A stretch of 64,000 bases of DNA from Burkholderia lata (GTDB taxonomy: Bacteria; Pseudomonadota; Gammaproteobacteria; Burkholderiales; Burkholderiaceae). Under the pieces are notes generated by a model that saw only the letters and a program-made list of their open reading frames with translations, did not search any database and had not been told where the DNA came from. The stretch covers positions 372,001 through 436,000 of the forward strand of contig NC_007509.1 of assembly GCF_000012945.1 (NCBI RefSeq), given 5' to 3'. Within the stretch, counting starts at the first letter, position 1. Every line of letters starts with the position of its first letter. Position numbers and translations under genes: made by a program. This document shows positions 55,231-63,898 of the stretch, in pieces.

Positions 55231-56142
55231 CTATCGCGCGCTCTTCTTCCACGACCGAAACAGTTCCAGCAGCGCGCGGCACGGCGTCGACGTTGCACCG
55301 CCCCGTCGCCATACCGCGCCGACGTCCATCGTCGGGACGGTCACACTCAGATTGCGGCGGCTGATCCGGTTTCCTTCCAGCGACCAGGGACGATAAACCA
55401 GATCCGACAGGATCGTGACGCCTTGTCCAAGCGCCACGAGGCTTCTGACGGCCTCGATCGATTTGCTCTGCATCCAGACGTTCGGCGTGATGCCGTAGCT
55501 TCCCCAATACTTGCCGACGGTTCGCAGGTGCTCGTCCATGTCCAGCAGCAGGTAGTTTTCGCGCGCGACGTCCTCCAGCGTGACCCGATGCGCTTCCTGC
55601 AGCGGATGATCCGGATGGGTCCACAGCCGGCGAGGCGAGCGAAGCATCGTCTCGTATTTCAAGTCCCGAATCTCTGCCGTATTCGACACCAGGAGCAGTG
55701 CGATATCGAGGCGGTCATCGACGAGCATGTCTTCGATCGCTTCGCGCTCGCTTTCGACGATGCTCACGCTCAGGTTGCCGAACCGCTGGGAAATGACCGA
55801 CATCAGCGACGGCATCAGGTAAGCCGAGATGGTTTCCGTCACGCCGATACGCACATGCCCCGAGATCTGCTCGGGCTCTTCCTGCGCCGCCACCACGGCG
55901 CGATCGATCGACAGGGTCGCGTGTTGCACGTGACGCAGGAATCGCTCGCCTGCTGGTGTCAGTCGCACTCCTCTCGAATGACGCTGAAGCAGCGTGACGC
56001 CCACCATGTCCTCGAGATTCTTCAGCGCGATGGTCATCGACGACTGGGAGACCGAGCACAGGTTGGCCGACTGCGAAATCTGGCCGGTGTCGGCAACGGA
56101 GACGAAATACTCGATCTGGCGAAGCGTGATGTGCGTGCTCAC
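55231..56142 (-). CDS. LysR family transcriptional regulator
   Basis: 303 residues from GTG 56142, chosen because GGAG lies 8 bases upstream and the HTH (ITLRQIEYFVSVADTGQISQSANLCSVSQSSMTIALKNLE) begins immediately; a longer ATG start adds unrelated residues. It is divergent from the molybdoenzyme gene across a 183-bp spacer with a 15-bp palindrome, so it probably controls that operon. The co-inducer domain is of unknown specificity. Confidence 0.92.
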   Translation of the reverse strand: MSTHITLRQIEYFVSVADTGQISQSANLCSVSQSSMTIALKNLEDMVGVTLLQRHSRGVRLTPAGERFLRHVQHATLSIDRAVVAAQEEPEQISGHVRIGVTETISAYLMPSLMSVISQRFGNLSVSIVESEREAIEDMLVDDRLDIALLLVSNTAEIRDLKYETMLRSPRRLWTHPDHPLQEAHRVTLEDVARENYLLLDMDEHLRTVGKYWGSYGITPNVWMQSKSIEAVRSLVALGQGVTILSDLVYRPWSLEGNRISRRNLSVTVPTMDVGAVWRRGGATSTPCRALLELFRSWKKSAR

Positions 56143-56224
56143 GGGCGAGGCTCCGAGAAATCCGGGCGGCTCCGGAACGGCGCCGCCTCGACGGTCCGAA
56201 CGGTACACCGGATCGGGTTGCGCG

Positions 56225-56239
56225 ATATTGATTCAATAT
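56225..56239. promoter_or_regulatory. LysR-type operator candidate in the divergent promoter
   Basis: A perfect palindrome ATATTGA-T-TCAATAT with 7-bp arms, containing the T-N11-A spacing typical of LysR boxes, in the AT-rich spacer between the LysR gene and the molybdopterin-oxidoreductase gene. It lies 83 bp from the LysR start and 87 bp from the structural gene start. Confidence 0.65.
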
Positions 56240-56325
56240 ATATCAGGCCATCAAAAGGATGAATTTGTCATAGCTGCGGCCGCTTCCTAGCATGGAGTCA
56301 AACATGAAGCGGACGATGCGAATCG

Positions 56326-59300
56326 ATGGACATTCAGGAGAAAAAGGGCTATTGCACGTTGTGCCGGTCACGGTGCGGCACGATCAACGTCGTGCGTGGC
56401 GACATGATGATCAAGGTGTGGCCCGACGAAACGCATCCGACCGGCCATGCGATGTGCATGAAGGGTAAAGCCGCCCCTGAACTCGTGCACAGCCCGAACC
56501 GGGTGTTGTATCCGATGCGGCGCACCCGGCCCAAGGGTGCCGCCGATCCGGGCTGGAAGCGCATCGGCTGGGAGGAGGCGCTGTCCGAGATCGCGGAGCG
56601 TCTTGCGTATTTCAAGCGCGAGAACGGTGCCGAATCGGTGGCGTTCGGCGTGACGACGCCGAGCGGCACGCCCATGAGCGACAGTATCGACTGGGTCGAA
56701 CGATTCGTCTGGTTGTTCGGAAGTCCGAACATCTGTTACGCGACCGAGATATGCAACTGGCACAAGGACAGCGCGCATGTCTTTACGTTCGGCTGCGGCA
56801 TGCCGACCGCGGATTATCAGCAGGCCGATCTCATCGTTCTGTGGGGCAACAATCCTGCCAACACGTGGCTGGCCCAAGCCGATGCGATCGCAAAAGGCCG
56901 CCGCCGGGGAGCGAAGCTGATCGTCGTCGATCCGCGTCCGACGCCGCTCGCACGCGAGGCGGACCTGTGGCTGCGCGTCAATCCCGGAACCGATGGTGCG
57001 CTCGCGATGGCCATCGCGAGGCAGATGATCGCGATCGGCAACGTCGACGAGCCCTTCGTCCGGCGATGGACGAACGGCCCATTGCTGGTGCGTGCCGATA
57101 CCGGACGGTTTCTGCGCGAACGGGATATCGACCCGCACGCGTCGGGCAATCGGTACGCACTCTGGAACCAGACGCTCGATCGGCTGGAACTGGTTGAAGA
57201 AGAAGCCGGTACGGCGCTCTCCGATCTGTCGATGACCGGCACGCGCCACGTCGGGATCACGGACTCGGCCGGCCGTTGCACGCAGGTGGAATGCACGCCT
57301 GCGTTCGACCTCTATGCGCGTGCGCTCGCAGCCTACACGCCGGAACTTGCCAGCACGATCACCGGCATCGATGCGGCCGACATCATGAAGGCCGCACAAA
57401 TGCTGCATCCGGGGCAGGGCATTGCCTATCACGCGTGGTCCGGCGTGGGCATGCACACCAATGCCACGCAGACGGAGCGCGCCATTGCGACGTTGTATGC
57501 GTTGACGGGCGCGTTCGATACGCGCGGCTCCAATCGGGAATGGGCGAAGCAGCCGGCCAATGCGGTCAGCAGCTACGCGATGCTGAACCCGGGGCAGCGC
57601 GCGAAGGCGCTCGGCCTGGCGGAACGACCGCTCGGCCCGCCGTCCCAGGGTTGGGTGACGGCGCGCGACGTCTATCGCGCGATTCTCGACGCGGAGCCCT
57701 ATCGGGTACGCGCGCTGTTCGCGTTCGGGACGAACATGGTGCTGTCCCAGGCGGATGGTGGCATCGCCCACAATGCGCTTTGCGCGCTCGATTTCCACGT
57801 TCACTGCGATCTCTTCGAGACCCCGTCGTCCCGCTACGCGGACATCCTGCTGCCCGTGAACACGCCGTGGGAGCGGGAAGGCTTGCGGCTCGGTTTCGAG
57901 ATCAACGAACGCGCGGTCGAACTCGTCCAGTTGAGACAGCGCATGGTGCCGCCGCGAGGGGAAAGCCGCGCCGACTACGACATCGTCTTCGATCTGGCGG
58001 TTCGGCTCGGCATGAAGGACCGGTTCTTCGGCGGCAGTATCGAGGCGGGATGGAATCATGTGCTCGAGCCACTCGGGATGGACGTCGCGTTGCTGCGCAC
58101 ACATCCGGAGGGTATCGCCAGGCCGTTGACGCAATACGAGCGTCGATACGCTTCGGCAACACCCGACGGCGTACGCGGTTTCAACACGGAGACGTTGCGG
58201 GTCGAACTGTATTCCGAGAAGTTGCATCGTCACGGCTACCCGGCGGTGCCTCAATATGTGCCGCCGCAGCATGGGCTGGGCGAGGGCGTGAACGATCGCC
58301 GTCGATTCCCCTATACCCTGACCTCGATGAAGAACGGGTACTACTGCCACAGTCAGCACCGCGGGCTCCCGAGCCTGCGCCGCCGCGCGCCGTACCCCGT
58401 CGCGGAACTCAATGACGCGCTGGCGGCGGAGCACGGCATCGTCGATGACGACTGGTTCCTGGTCGAAACGACGAACGGCTCGGCGCGCTTCAAGGCACGC
58501 ATCGTGCCGGAGCTTGCGCATGACGTGATCGTGGCCGAATACGGTTGGTGGCAGGCCTGCGACGAGATCGGCATGGATGCGCTCGCCGTGGAGGGGCGAA
58601 ACCACAGCAACTTCAACCGGCTCGTTTCGGCGGCCAGACTCGACCCGGTGAGCGGATCCTCGCCGCTGCGTTCCGTGCGCTGCCGCATCCGCCCGGACCC
58701 GTCGACCGATCCGTCACGCCGTGCGTGGAAAGGGCGGCGGGATTTTGTCGTCTCCGCGATACACGAGGAAGCGAGCGGCGTGCGAACCGTCACGTTTCGG
58801 GCGTCGGACCGCGGGGCGTTGCCGGACTACCTGCCCGGGCAGCACGTGACGGTGCACGTTCCGGCACTTGGCGACGGGGGGACGACACGCGCCTATTCAT
58901 TGACGGGCGCCGCCAGCGAAGACGATCGCCGGACTTACTCCATCTCGGTGCGCCACCAGAAAGGCAGAACCGGGGAGGGCGTTCCGTTCGAAGGGGCGAT
59001 GTCCTCCTACATACATGGATCGCTCAAGGTGGGGGATCCCGTTTTGCTCGGTGCGCCCGCCGGCACCTTCATCGTACCGCCGGCGTCGAAGCAACCCGTC
59101 GTGATGTTTGCGGGCGGCATCGGCATCACGCCGTTCATCTCCTATCTGGAGTCGATCCGGGATCGGGGCGCGCAGGCGCCGGAATCGAGACTCTTCTATG
59201 CAAACCAGAACAGCGGGACGCACGCATTCCGCGAGCGCATCGAGCGATTGAAGCAGCGGCTGCCGAAGCTGGAAGTTGTCAACTGCTACAACCAGCCGCA

Positions 59301-59772
59301 CGACGAGGTACTCGGGCGCGACTACCAGATAAGGGGTTATCTGACCGCGGACGTCGTCAGCGACGACCTGATTCAACGGCGCGCACGGTTCTATTTGTGC
59401 GGCCCGGAACCGATGATGCAGGCGATTACCGCAGGATTGATCGAACGGGGTGTGCCGCCCTTCGACATCTTCAAGGAAGCGTTCAGGTCGCCGTCCAGGC
59501 CGGCGCTCGACCCGTCGAAACGATTCGTCGTCCAGTTCACCCGATCGCGTCGCGTGTCCACCTGGACGCCTCGCGACGGAAGCCTGCTGTCGTTCGCGGA
59601 GTCGCTCGGGGTCGTCATGCCGAGCGGTTGCCGTGTCGGACAGTGCGAGAGCTGCGCGGTCAAGGTCGTATCGGGCGAAGTTGCGCATTTGAGCGGGCAC
59701 GGGCCCGATGAACCCGATGTGTGTCTCGCCTGTCAGGCCATTCCGGCAACCGACGTTGCCATCGATGCATGA
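56326..59772 (+). CDS. Molybdopterin oxidoreductase fused to NAD(P)H:flavin/[2Fe-2S] reductase
   Basis: 1,148 residues in one intact frame. The N-terminal two thirds are a DMSO-reductase-family molybdoenzyme: [4Fe-4S] cysteines C10, C13, C17 and C44, and a likely Mo-ligating cysteine C143 in the EICNWHKD segment, with the typical later GNNPANTW and molybdopterin blocks. From about residue 800 the protein becomes a phthalate-dioxygenase-reductase-like module: RAYSLTG (flavin), GGIGITPF (NAD(P)H), CGPEPMM, and a C-terminal plant-type [2Fe-2S] domain (CRVGQCESC at 1102-1110, with a further Cys near 1136). This would let one polypeptide take electrons from NAD(P)H to the Mo site (or the reverse). 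First gene of the operon. Confidence 0.92.
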   Translation: MDIQEKKGYCTLCRSRCGTINVVRGDMMIKVWPDETHPTGHAMCMKGKAAPELVHSPNRVLYPMRRTRPKGAADPGWKRIGWEEALSEIAERLAYFKRENGAESVAFGVTTPSGTPMSDSIDWVERFVWLFGSPNICYATEICNWHKDSAHVFTFGCGMPTADYQQADLIVLWGNNPANTWLAQADAIAKGRRRGAKLIVVDPRPTPLAREADLWLRVNPGTDGALAMAIARQMIAIGNVDEPFVRRWTNGPLLVRADTGRFLRERDIDPHASGNRYALWNQTLDRLELVEEEAGTALSDLSMTGTRHVGITDSAGRCTQVECTPAFDLYARALAAYTPELASTITGIDAADIMKAAQMLHPGQGIAYHAWSGVGMHTNATQTERAIATLYALTGAFDTRGSNREWAKQPANAVSSYAMLNPGQRAKALGLAERPLGPPSQGWVTARDVYRAILDAEPYRVRALFAFGTNMVLSQADGGIAHNALCALDFHVHCDLFETPSSRYADILLPVNTPWEREGLRLGFEINERAVELVQLRQRMVPPRGESRADYDIVFDLAVRLGMKDRFFGGSIEAGWNHVLEPLGMDVALLRTHPEGIARPLTQYERRYASATPDGVRGFNTETLRVELYSEKLHRHGYPAVPQYVPPQHGLGEGVNDRRRFPYTLTSMKNGYYCHSQHRGLPSLRRRAPYPVAELNDALAAEHGIVDDDWFLVETTNGSARFKARIVPELAHDVIVAEYGWWQACDEIGMDALAVEGRNHSNFNRLVSAARLDPVSGSSPLRSVRCRIRPDPSTDPSRRAWKGRRDFVVSAIHEEASGVRTVTFRASDRGALPDYLPGQHVTVHVPALGDGGTTRAYSLTGAASEDDRRTYSISVRHQKGRTGEGVPFEGAMSSYIHGSLKVGDPVLLGAPAGTFIVPPASKQPVVMFAGGIGITPFISYLESIRDRGAQAPESRLFYANQNSGTHAFRERIERLKQRLPKLEVVNCYNQPHDEVLGRDYQIRGYLTADVVSDDLIQRRARFYLCGPEPMMQAITAGLIERGVPPFDIFKEAFRSPSRPALDPSKRFVVQFTRSRRVSTWTPRDGSLLSFAESLGVVMPSGCRVGQCESCAVKVVSGEVAHLSGHGPDEPDVCLACQAIPATDVAIDA

Positions 59773-59795
59773 ACCCGCTGAAGGAAATGTTCACC

Positions 59796-60731
59796 ATGAA
59801 ATACTTTGACGCCGTGGCAACACGCGATGCGCTGGATTTTGAATCGTTGGTATCGCGCCTGAGGCAGGCGTTCGTCGACGGTTGTCACGTGCCGCTTCGC
59901 CATGCGCATGCCGTCAATGCCGGCAGTGAAGACGAGGGCACGGTTCTCATCATGCCCGCGTGGGAGGACAACGGCTATCTGGGGATCAAGACGGTCAACA
60001 TCTTCCCGGGCAATGCGAGGCACGGATTACCCGGATTGCACTCGACGTACGTGCTCTATGACGGGCGGACGGGACAACCGCTGGCGCAGCTGGACGGGGA
60101 CGAGATCACCTCGCGCCGCACCGCGGCCGCATCGGCACTGGCCGCGACCTATCTGGCCCGTCCGGATGCGTCGCGTCTCGTTCTGCTGGGTGCCGGACGC
60201 GTTGGCAGCCTGATTCCGCTCGCGTATCGCAGCCAGTTGCCGGTTTCGGACGTCGAAGTCTGGGACAGGAATCCGCGGGCAGTGGCCGAACTGGTCGGTC
60301 GGCTGACCGAGCTCGGCTTCAACGCGGAGCCTGTTGCCGATCTCGAGACGAGCGTTCGGCGTGCGGACATCGTTAGTTGTGCGACGCTTGCGACGGAGCC
60401 GATCGTATCCGGCAAGTGGCTCGCATCGGGATCGCATCTCGACCTGATCGGCAGCTTTACGCCGCGCATGCGCGAGGCCGACGACGATTGCTTCCGGAAT
60501 GCGGAGATCTACGTCGACACGGACGAAGCCCCGCAAAAATCCGGTGATCTCCTTGGCCCGCTGTCGCGAGGCGTCATCGCGATCGACGGGTTGAATCGGA
60601 CATTGTCGGCATTGTGCAAGGGCGAAGCAAAAGGCCGGCAAGACGATGGCCGGAGAACGGTGTTCAAGGCAGTCGGTACCGCGATGGAGGACCTGGCCGC
60701 TGCCATCCAGGTCTATGAAAAATCAAACTAG
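59796..60731 (+). CDS. Ornithine cyclodeaminase / mu-crystallin family dehydrogenase
   Basis: 311 residues from ATG 59796, with AAGGAA 9 bases upstream; an ATGA overlap start at 59769 is an alternative. The NAD-binding motif is LVLLGAGRVGSL (GxGxxG) at about residues 128-139, and the family's KTVNIFPGN (substrate-site lysine) and DGDEITSRRTAAASALA blocks are present. The family includes ornithine cyclodeaminase, Delta1-pyrroline-2-carboxylate/ketimine reductases and alanine dehydrogenases, so the reaction cannot be chosen. It follows the molybdoenzyme closely, implying one pathway. Confidence 0.88.
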   Translation: MKYFDAVATRDALDFESLVSRLRQAFVDGCHVPLRHAHAVNAGSEDEGTVLIMPAWEDNGYLGIKTVNIFPGNARHGLPGLHSTYVLYDGRTGQPLAQLDGDEITSRRTAAASALAATYLARPDASRLVLLGAGRVGSLIPLAYRSQLPVSDVEVWDRNPRAVAELVGRLTELGFNAEPVADLETSVRRADIVSCATLATEPIVSGKWLASGSHLDLIGSFTPRMREADDDCFRNAEIYVDTDEAPQKSGDLLGPLSRGVIAIDGLNRTLSALCKGEAKGRQDDGRRTVFKAVGTAMEDLAAAIQVYEKSN

Positions 60732-60756
60732 GGTGTTGAAGGGCAAGGAGACTACG

Positions 60757-62208
60757 ATGAAGGATCTGATGGAAGTGCCGCACGTTGGTGCGGCGGCGAC
60801 GGACCGTGAAGGGGCGCTCGAGCGGATGGCCGCCGGCGTGGCGCGCTGGTCGGAGAAGTGGTTCCCGGACGCTTATATTTTCGCCGCGATTGCCGTGGTC
60901 GTCGTGGCGGCGGGCGCGACGGCAATCGGCGCGCCAATCAGGCAGGTCGGTGTGGCGTTCGGCGACGGCTTCTGGAGTCTCATCCCGTTCACGATGCAGA
61001 TGGCGATCGTTGCCATTTCGGGTTATGTCGTCGCGGTATCGCCACCCGCGTCGAAACTGATCGGCGCGCTCGCGCGCTTTCCGTCGTCCGGACGGGCGGC
61101 CGTGGCGTTCGTTGCATTCGTCAGCATCGTCGCGTCCCTGTTCAACTGGGCGATCAGCCTGATCTTCAGCGGCCTGCTGGTTCGGGCACTGGCGCGTCGC
61201 GCCGATCTCCGCATGGACTACCGGGCAGCGGGCGCGGCGGCTTATCTCGGCATGGGGGCGACGTGGGCGCTTGGATTGAGCTCGTCCGCATCGCAACTGC
61301 AAGCGAATCCGGACAGCCTGCCCAAGACGCTGCTCGCCATCTCCGGCGTCATTCCCTTCGCGGAAACCATCTTCCTGCCGCAGTCGATGTTGATGGCCGC
61401 CGTGCTGACGGTCGTGTCGCTGCTGATTGCCTGGCTGTCCGCGCCCGGCGGCACGCGTGCAAAGACGGCGGCGGAGCTCGGGATTCCGCTCGACGAGGCC
61501 CACGCGACGATCCCGCGCCCGACTCGCCCGGGTGACTGGCTCGAGTACAGCCCGCTCATCACCCTCGCGATCGTTGCGATCGGGTCGGTCTGGGTCGCGC
61601 ACGAATTCACGACGAAAAACCCGATGATCGCGATTTCGAACCTGAACACGTACAACTTCCTGTTCCTGATGCTGGGCATGCTGCTGAACTGGCGACCGAG
61701 GCGATTCCTCAATGCCGTCGCGCGTGCCGTGCCATCGGTCGCAGGTGTACTGATCCAGTTTCCGTTGTACGGCGGCATCGCCTACATCCTGACCAAGGCG
61801 TCGGCGCCTGCCGGACTGCCGCTCTCCGATCATCTCGCGCATTTCTTCGTCGCGCTGTCGTCGCAATCGTCGTTTCCCGCGGTGATGGGGGCGTACTCGG
61901 CCGTCCTCGGATTCTTCGTGCCGTCCGGCGGCGGCAAGTGGATCATCGAAGCGCCCTACGTGATCGAGGCGGCAAAACTGCTGCACGTCCATCTGGGCTG
62001 GGCGGTGACGGTCTACAACGCGGCCGAGGCATTGCCGAACCTGGTCAATCCGTTCTGGATGCTGCCGCTCCTCGGTGTGCTCGGGCTGCGCGCCCGCGAC
62101 ATCGTGGGATTCACGTTCACGCAGCTGGCGGTGCATCTTCCGCTGGTGATTTTCATGCTCTGGGCGCTTGCGAGCACGCTCAGCTACCATCCGCCAGTCA
62201 TGCCGTGA
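60757..62208 (+). CDS. AtoE-type short-chain fatty acid / carboxylate transporter
   Basis: 483 residues from ATG 60757 (AAGGAG 7 bases before), 25 bp after the OCD gene. At least ten membrane segments are visible, with the family's conserved NWAISLIFSGLLVRAL and the C-terminal FFVPSGGGKWIIEAPYVI block. AtoE-family proteins import short-chain fatty acids such as acetoacetate or butyrate. It suggests that the molybdoenzyme pathway acts on an imported carboxylate. Last gene of the operon, convergent with the TetR gene. Confidence 0.9.
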   Translation: MKDLMEVPHVGAAATDREGALERMAAGVARWSEKWFPDAYIFAAIAVVVVAAGATAIGAPIRQVGVAFGDGFWSLIPFTMQMAIVAISGYVVAVSPPASKLIGALARFPSSGRAAVAFVAFVSIVASLFNWAISLIFSGLLVRALARRADLRMDYRAAGAAAYLGMGATWALGLSSSASQLQANPDSLPKTLLAISGVIPFAETIFLPQSMLMAAVLTVVSLLIAWLSAPGGTRAKTAAELGIPLDEAHATIPRPTRPGDWLEYSPLITLAIVAIGSVWVAHEFTTKNPMIAISNLNTYNFLFLMLGMLLNWRPRRFLNAVARAVPSVAGVLIQFPLYGGIAYILTKASAPAGLPLSDHLAHFFVALSSQSSFPAVMGAYSAVLGFFVPSGGGKWIIEAPYVIEAAKLLHVHLGWAVTVYNAAEALPNLVNPFWMLPLLGVLGLRARDIVGFTFTQLAVHLPLVIFMLWALASTLSYHPPVMP

Positions 62209-62298
62209 CACACGTCAGGCGTGTTTGCCGCCGGCGGATTGCGTATCCGGCAGATGCGGTGCGAAGTCGGTGCCGGCCGCGTACTTCGTTTGACACGA

Positions 62299-62973
62299 CT
62301 ACGCGCCCAGTACCGACAGATCCCGCGGCAGCGCACGCTTGAACATCGCGAGGATCTGCTGCGCCGCCTTCGGCGGCAGCGTGATCGCATGGCGCACGGC
62401 CGCCGCGATCTGGATCATCATCAGCTCGGCGAACGCGCTCCGTTGCGCATGCGGCGTATCGGGTGCCACTTCGCCCAGCGCGTCCGCAAACAACCCTGCC
62501 AGAAACTCCCCGTCCGCCCGGTCGAGTGCCTGCAGCGCGCGGTCGGCCTGCGTGGCTCGCCAGATGTCGCGCATCAGCGGCTCGTCGACGAACATCCGGT
62601 AGTAGCTGTCCGTGATGCGGGCGAGCGTGGCGTGGAGATCGTCGAGCGTCTTCATCGTCGCGAGGTCGCGCCGCACGCAGACGTGCCCGGCTTCGTTGTA
62701 GCGCTCCGCAAGGGTGCCGATCACGGCCGCCTTGTCTGGGAAGTATTGGTACAGCGAACCGAACGAGATGCCCGTGCGTTCGACGATATCGCTCATCCGG
62801 AACGCGTCGCAGCCTTTCTCGATCATCACCTCCGACGCGCACGCGAGGATGCGCTCGAACCGCTCGCGGCTGCGCTGCTGCGTCGGCACCAGACGTGCAC
62901 GTGCCGGCGCGTCTGCCGTGTCCGCTGCCGCGGCTCCGGGCCCGTCGTTCTGCCCCGATTTTTGTCGGCCCAT
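62299..62973 (-). CDS. TetR family transcriptional regulator
   Basis: 224 residues. The N-terminal HTH is typical (RMSDIVERTGISFGSLYQYFPDKAAVI, about residues 58-84). A C-terminal ligand domain of unknown specificity follows. It is divergent from the NmrA-like gene with 94 bp between starts; a sigma-70-like promoter and a short inverted repeat lie in that spacer, so it probably represses the neighbouring gene. Confidence 0.92.
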   Translation of the reverse strand: MGRQKSGQNDGPGAAAADTADAPARARLVPTQQRSRERFERILACASEVMIEKGCDAFRMSDIVERTGISFGSLYQYFPDKAAVIGTLAERYNEAGHVCVRRDLATMKTLDDLHATLARITDSYYRMFVDEPLMRDIWRATQADRALQALDRADGEFLAGLFADALGEVAPDTPHAQRSAFAELMMIQIAAAVRHAITLPPKAAQQILAMFKRALPRDLSVLGA

Positions 62974-62990
62974 GCCGCCTCCAGAAAAAC

Positions 62991-63044
62991 TTGACGTTGC
63001 TAATGCGAGAGTCTATCGTGTTTTTGAAACGCGAGACATTCTCG
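62991..63044 (+). promoter_or_regulatory. Probable sigma-70 promoter and TetR operator for the NmrA-like gene
   Basis: A TTGACG box (62991-62996) and a TATCGT box (63014-63019) are separated by exactly 17 bp. Just downstream, CGAGA-CAT-TCTCG (63032-63044) is an inverted repeat with 5-bp perfect arms, positioned where a TetR protein would block transcription. Confidence 0.6.
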
Positions 63045-63067
63045 TATTTTAGTCAAAGGAGACGGTC

Positions 63068-63898
63068 ATGTCGGCACTTCCCACCCTCATCGTCGGCGGT
63101 TCGGGCAAGACGGGCGCCCGCGTCGATGCACGGCTGCGCGCGCGCGGCATCGCAACCCGGCCCGTGTCGCGCACGTCGGCCGTCCGCTTCGACTGGACGG
63201 TGCCCGAGACGTGGCCCGCCGCGCTTGAAGGCGTATCGGCCGCGTACGTGACCTACCAGCCCGACCTGGCCGTCGAAGGCGCGGTGGATGCGATCGCCGC
63301 ATTCGCGCGGCTCGCGCGGGAAAGCGGCGTCGAGCGCGTGGTGCTGCTGTCCGGACGCGGCGAGCCCCGCGCGCAGGCCGCCGAGGCCGCGTTGCAGGCG
63401 TCGGGTGTTGGCTGGGGCGTGGTGCGCGCGAGCTGGTTCAACCAGAACTTCTCCGAGGGCTACCTGATCGACGGCGTGCTGGCCGGTGAAGTCGCGCTGC
63501 CGGCCGGCGCGGTGCGCGAGCCGTTCGTCGATGCGGACGACATCGCGGACGTCGCCGTGGCCGCGCTCACCGATGCGCGCTTCGCGAACCGCGTGATCGA
63601 GGTCACGGGCCCGCGCGCGCTGACGTTTGCCGAGGCGGTCGGCGAGATCGCACGGGCCGCCGGCCGGCCGGTCGTCTATCGCGAGATTCCGGCCGATGCG
63701 TTCGTTGCCGGATTGCGCGAGGTCGGCGTGCCGGAGCCGGTCGTCGCGCTGCTCGACGATCTGTTCAGCGTGGTGCTCGACGGGCGCAACAGCGCGGTGA
63801 CGCACGGCATCGAAGCGACACTCGGGCGGCCGGCACGCGATTTCGCCGACTATGCGCGCGCGACAGCCGCAACCGGCGTGTGGAGCGCACGATCATGA
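63068..63898 (+). CDS. NmrA/atypical SDR family NAD(P)-binding protein
   Basis: 276 residues. The N-terminal nucleotide motif is LIVGGSGKTGARV (GxxGxxG), followed by an SDR fold with NmrA-like features; there is no classical YxxxK catalytic pair. Such proteins serve as NADPH-dependent quinone/ketone reductases or redox sensors. It probably lies under TetR control, and its stop codon overlaps the start of the next gene (ATGA). Confidence 0.88.
   Translation: MSALPTLIVGGSGKTGARVDARLRARGIATRPVSRTSAVRFDWTVPETWPAALEGVSAAYVTYQPDLAVEGAVDAIAAFARLARESGVERVVLLSGRGEPRAQAAEAALQASGVGWGVVRASWFNQNFSEGYLIDGVLAGEVALPAGAVREPFVDADDIADVAVAALTDARFANRVIEVTGPRALTFAEAVGEIARAAGRPVVYREIPADAFVAGLREVGVPEPVVALLDDLFSVVLDGRNSAVTHGIEATLGRPARDFADYARATAATGVWSARS

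Noticed and set aside
56326..59772. Molybdoenzyme as ordinary assimilatory nitrate reductase
   Set aside because: No nitrate transporter or nitrite reductase nearby; instead it sits with an OCD-family gene and an AtoE transporter. Kept open as a refutation test in the finding.
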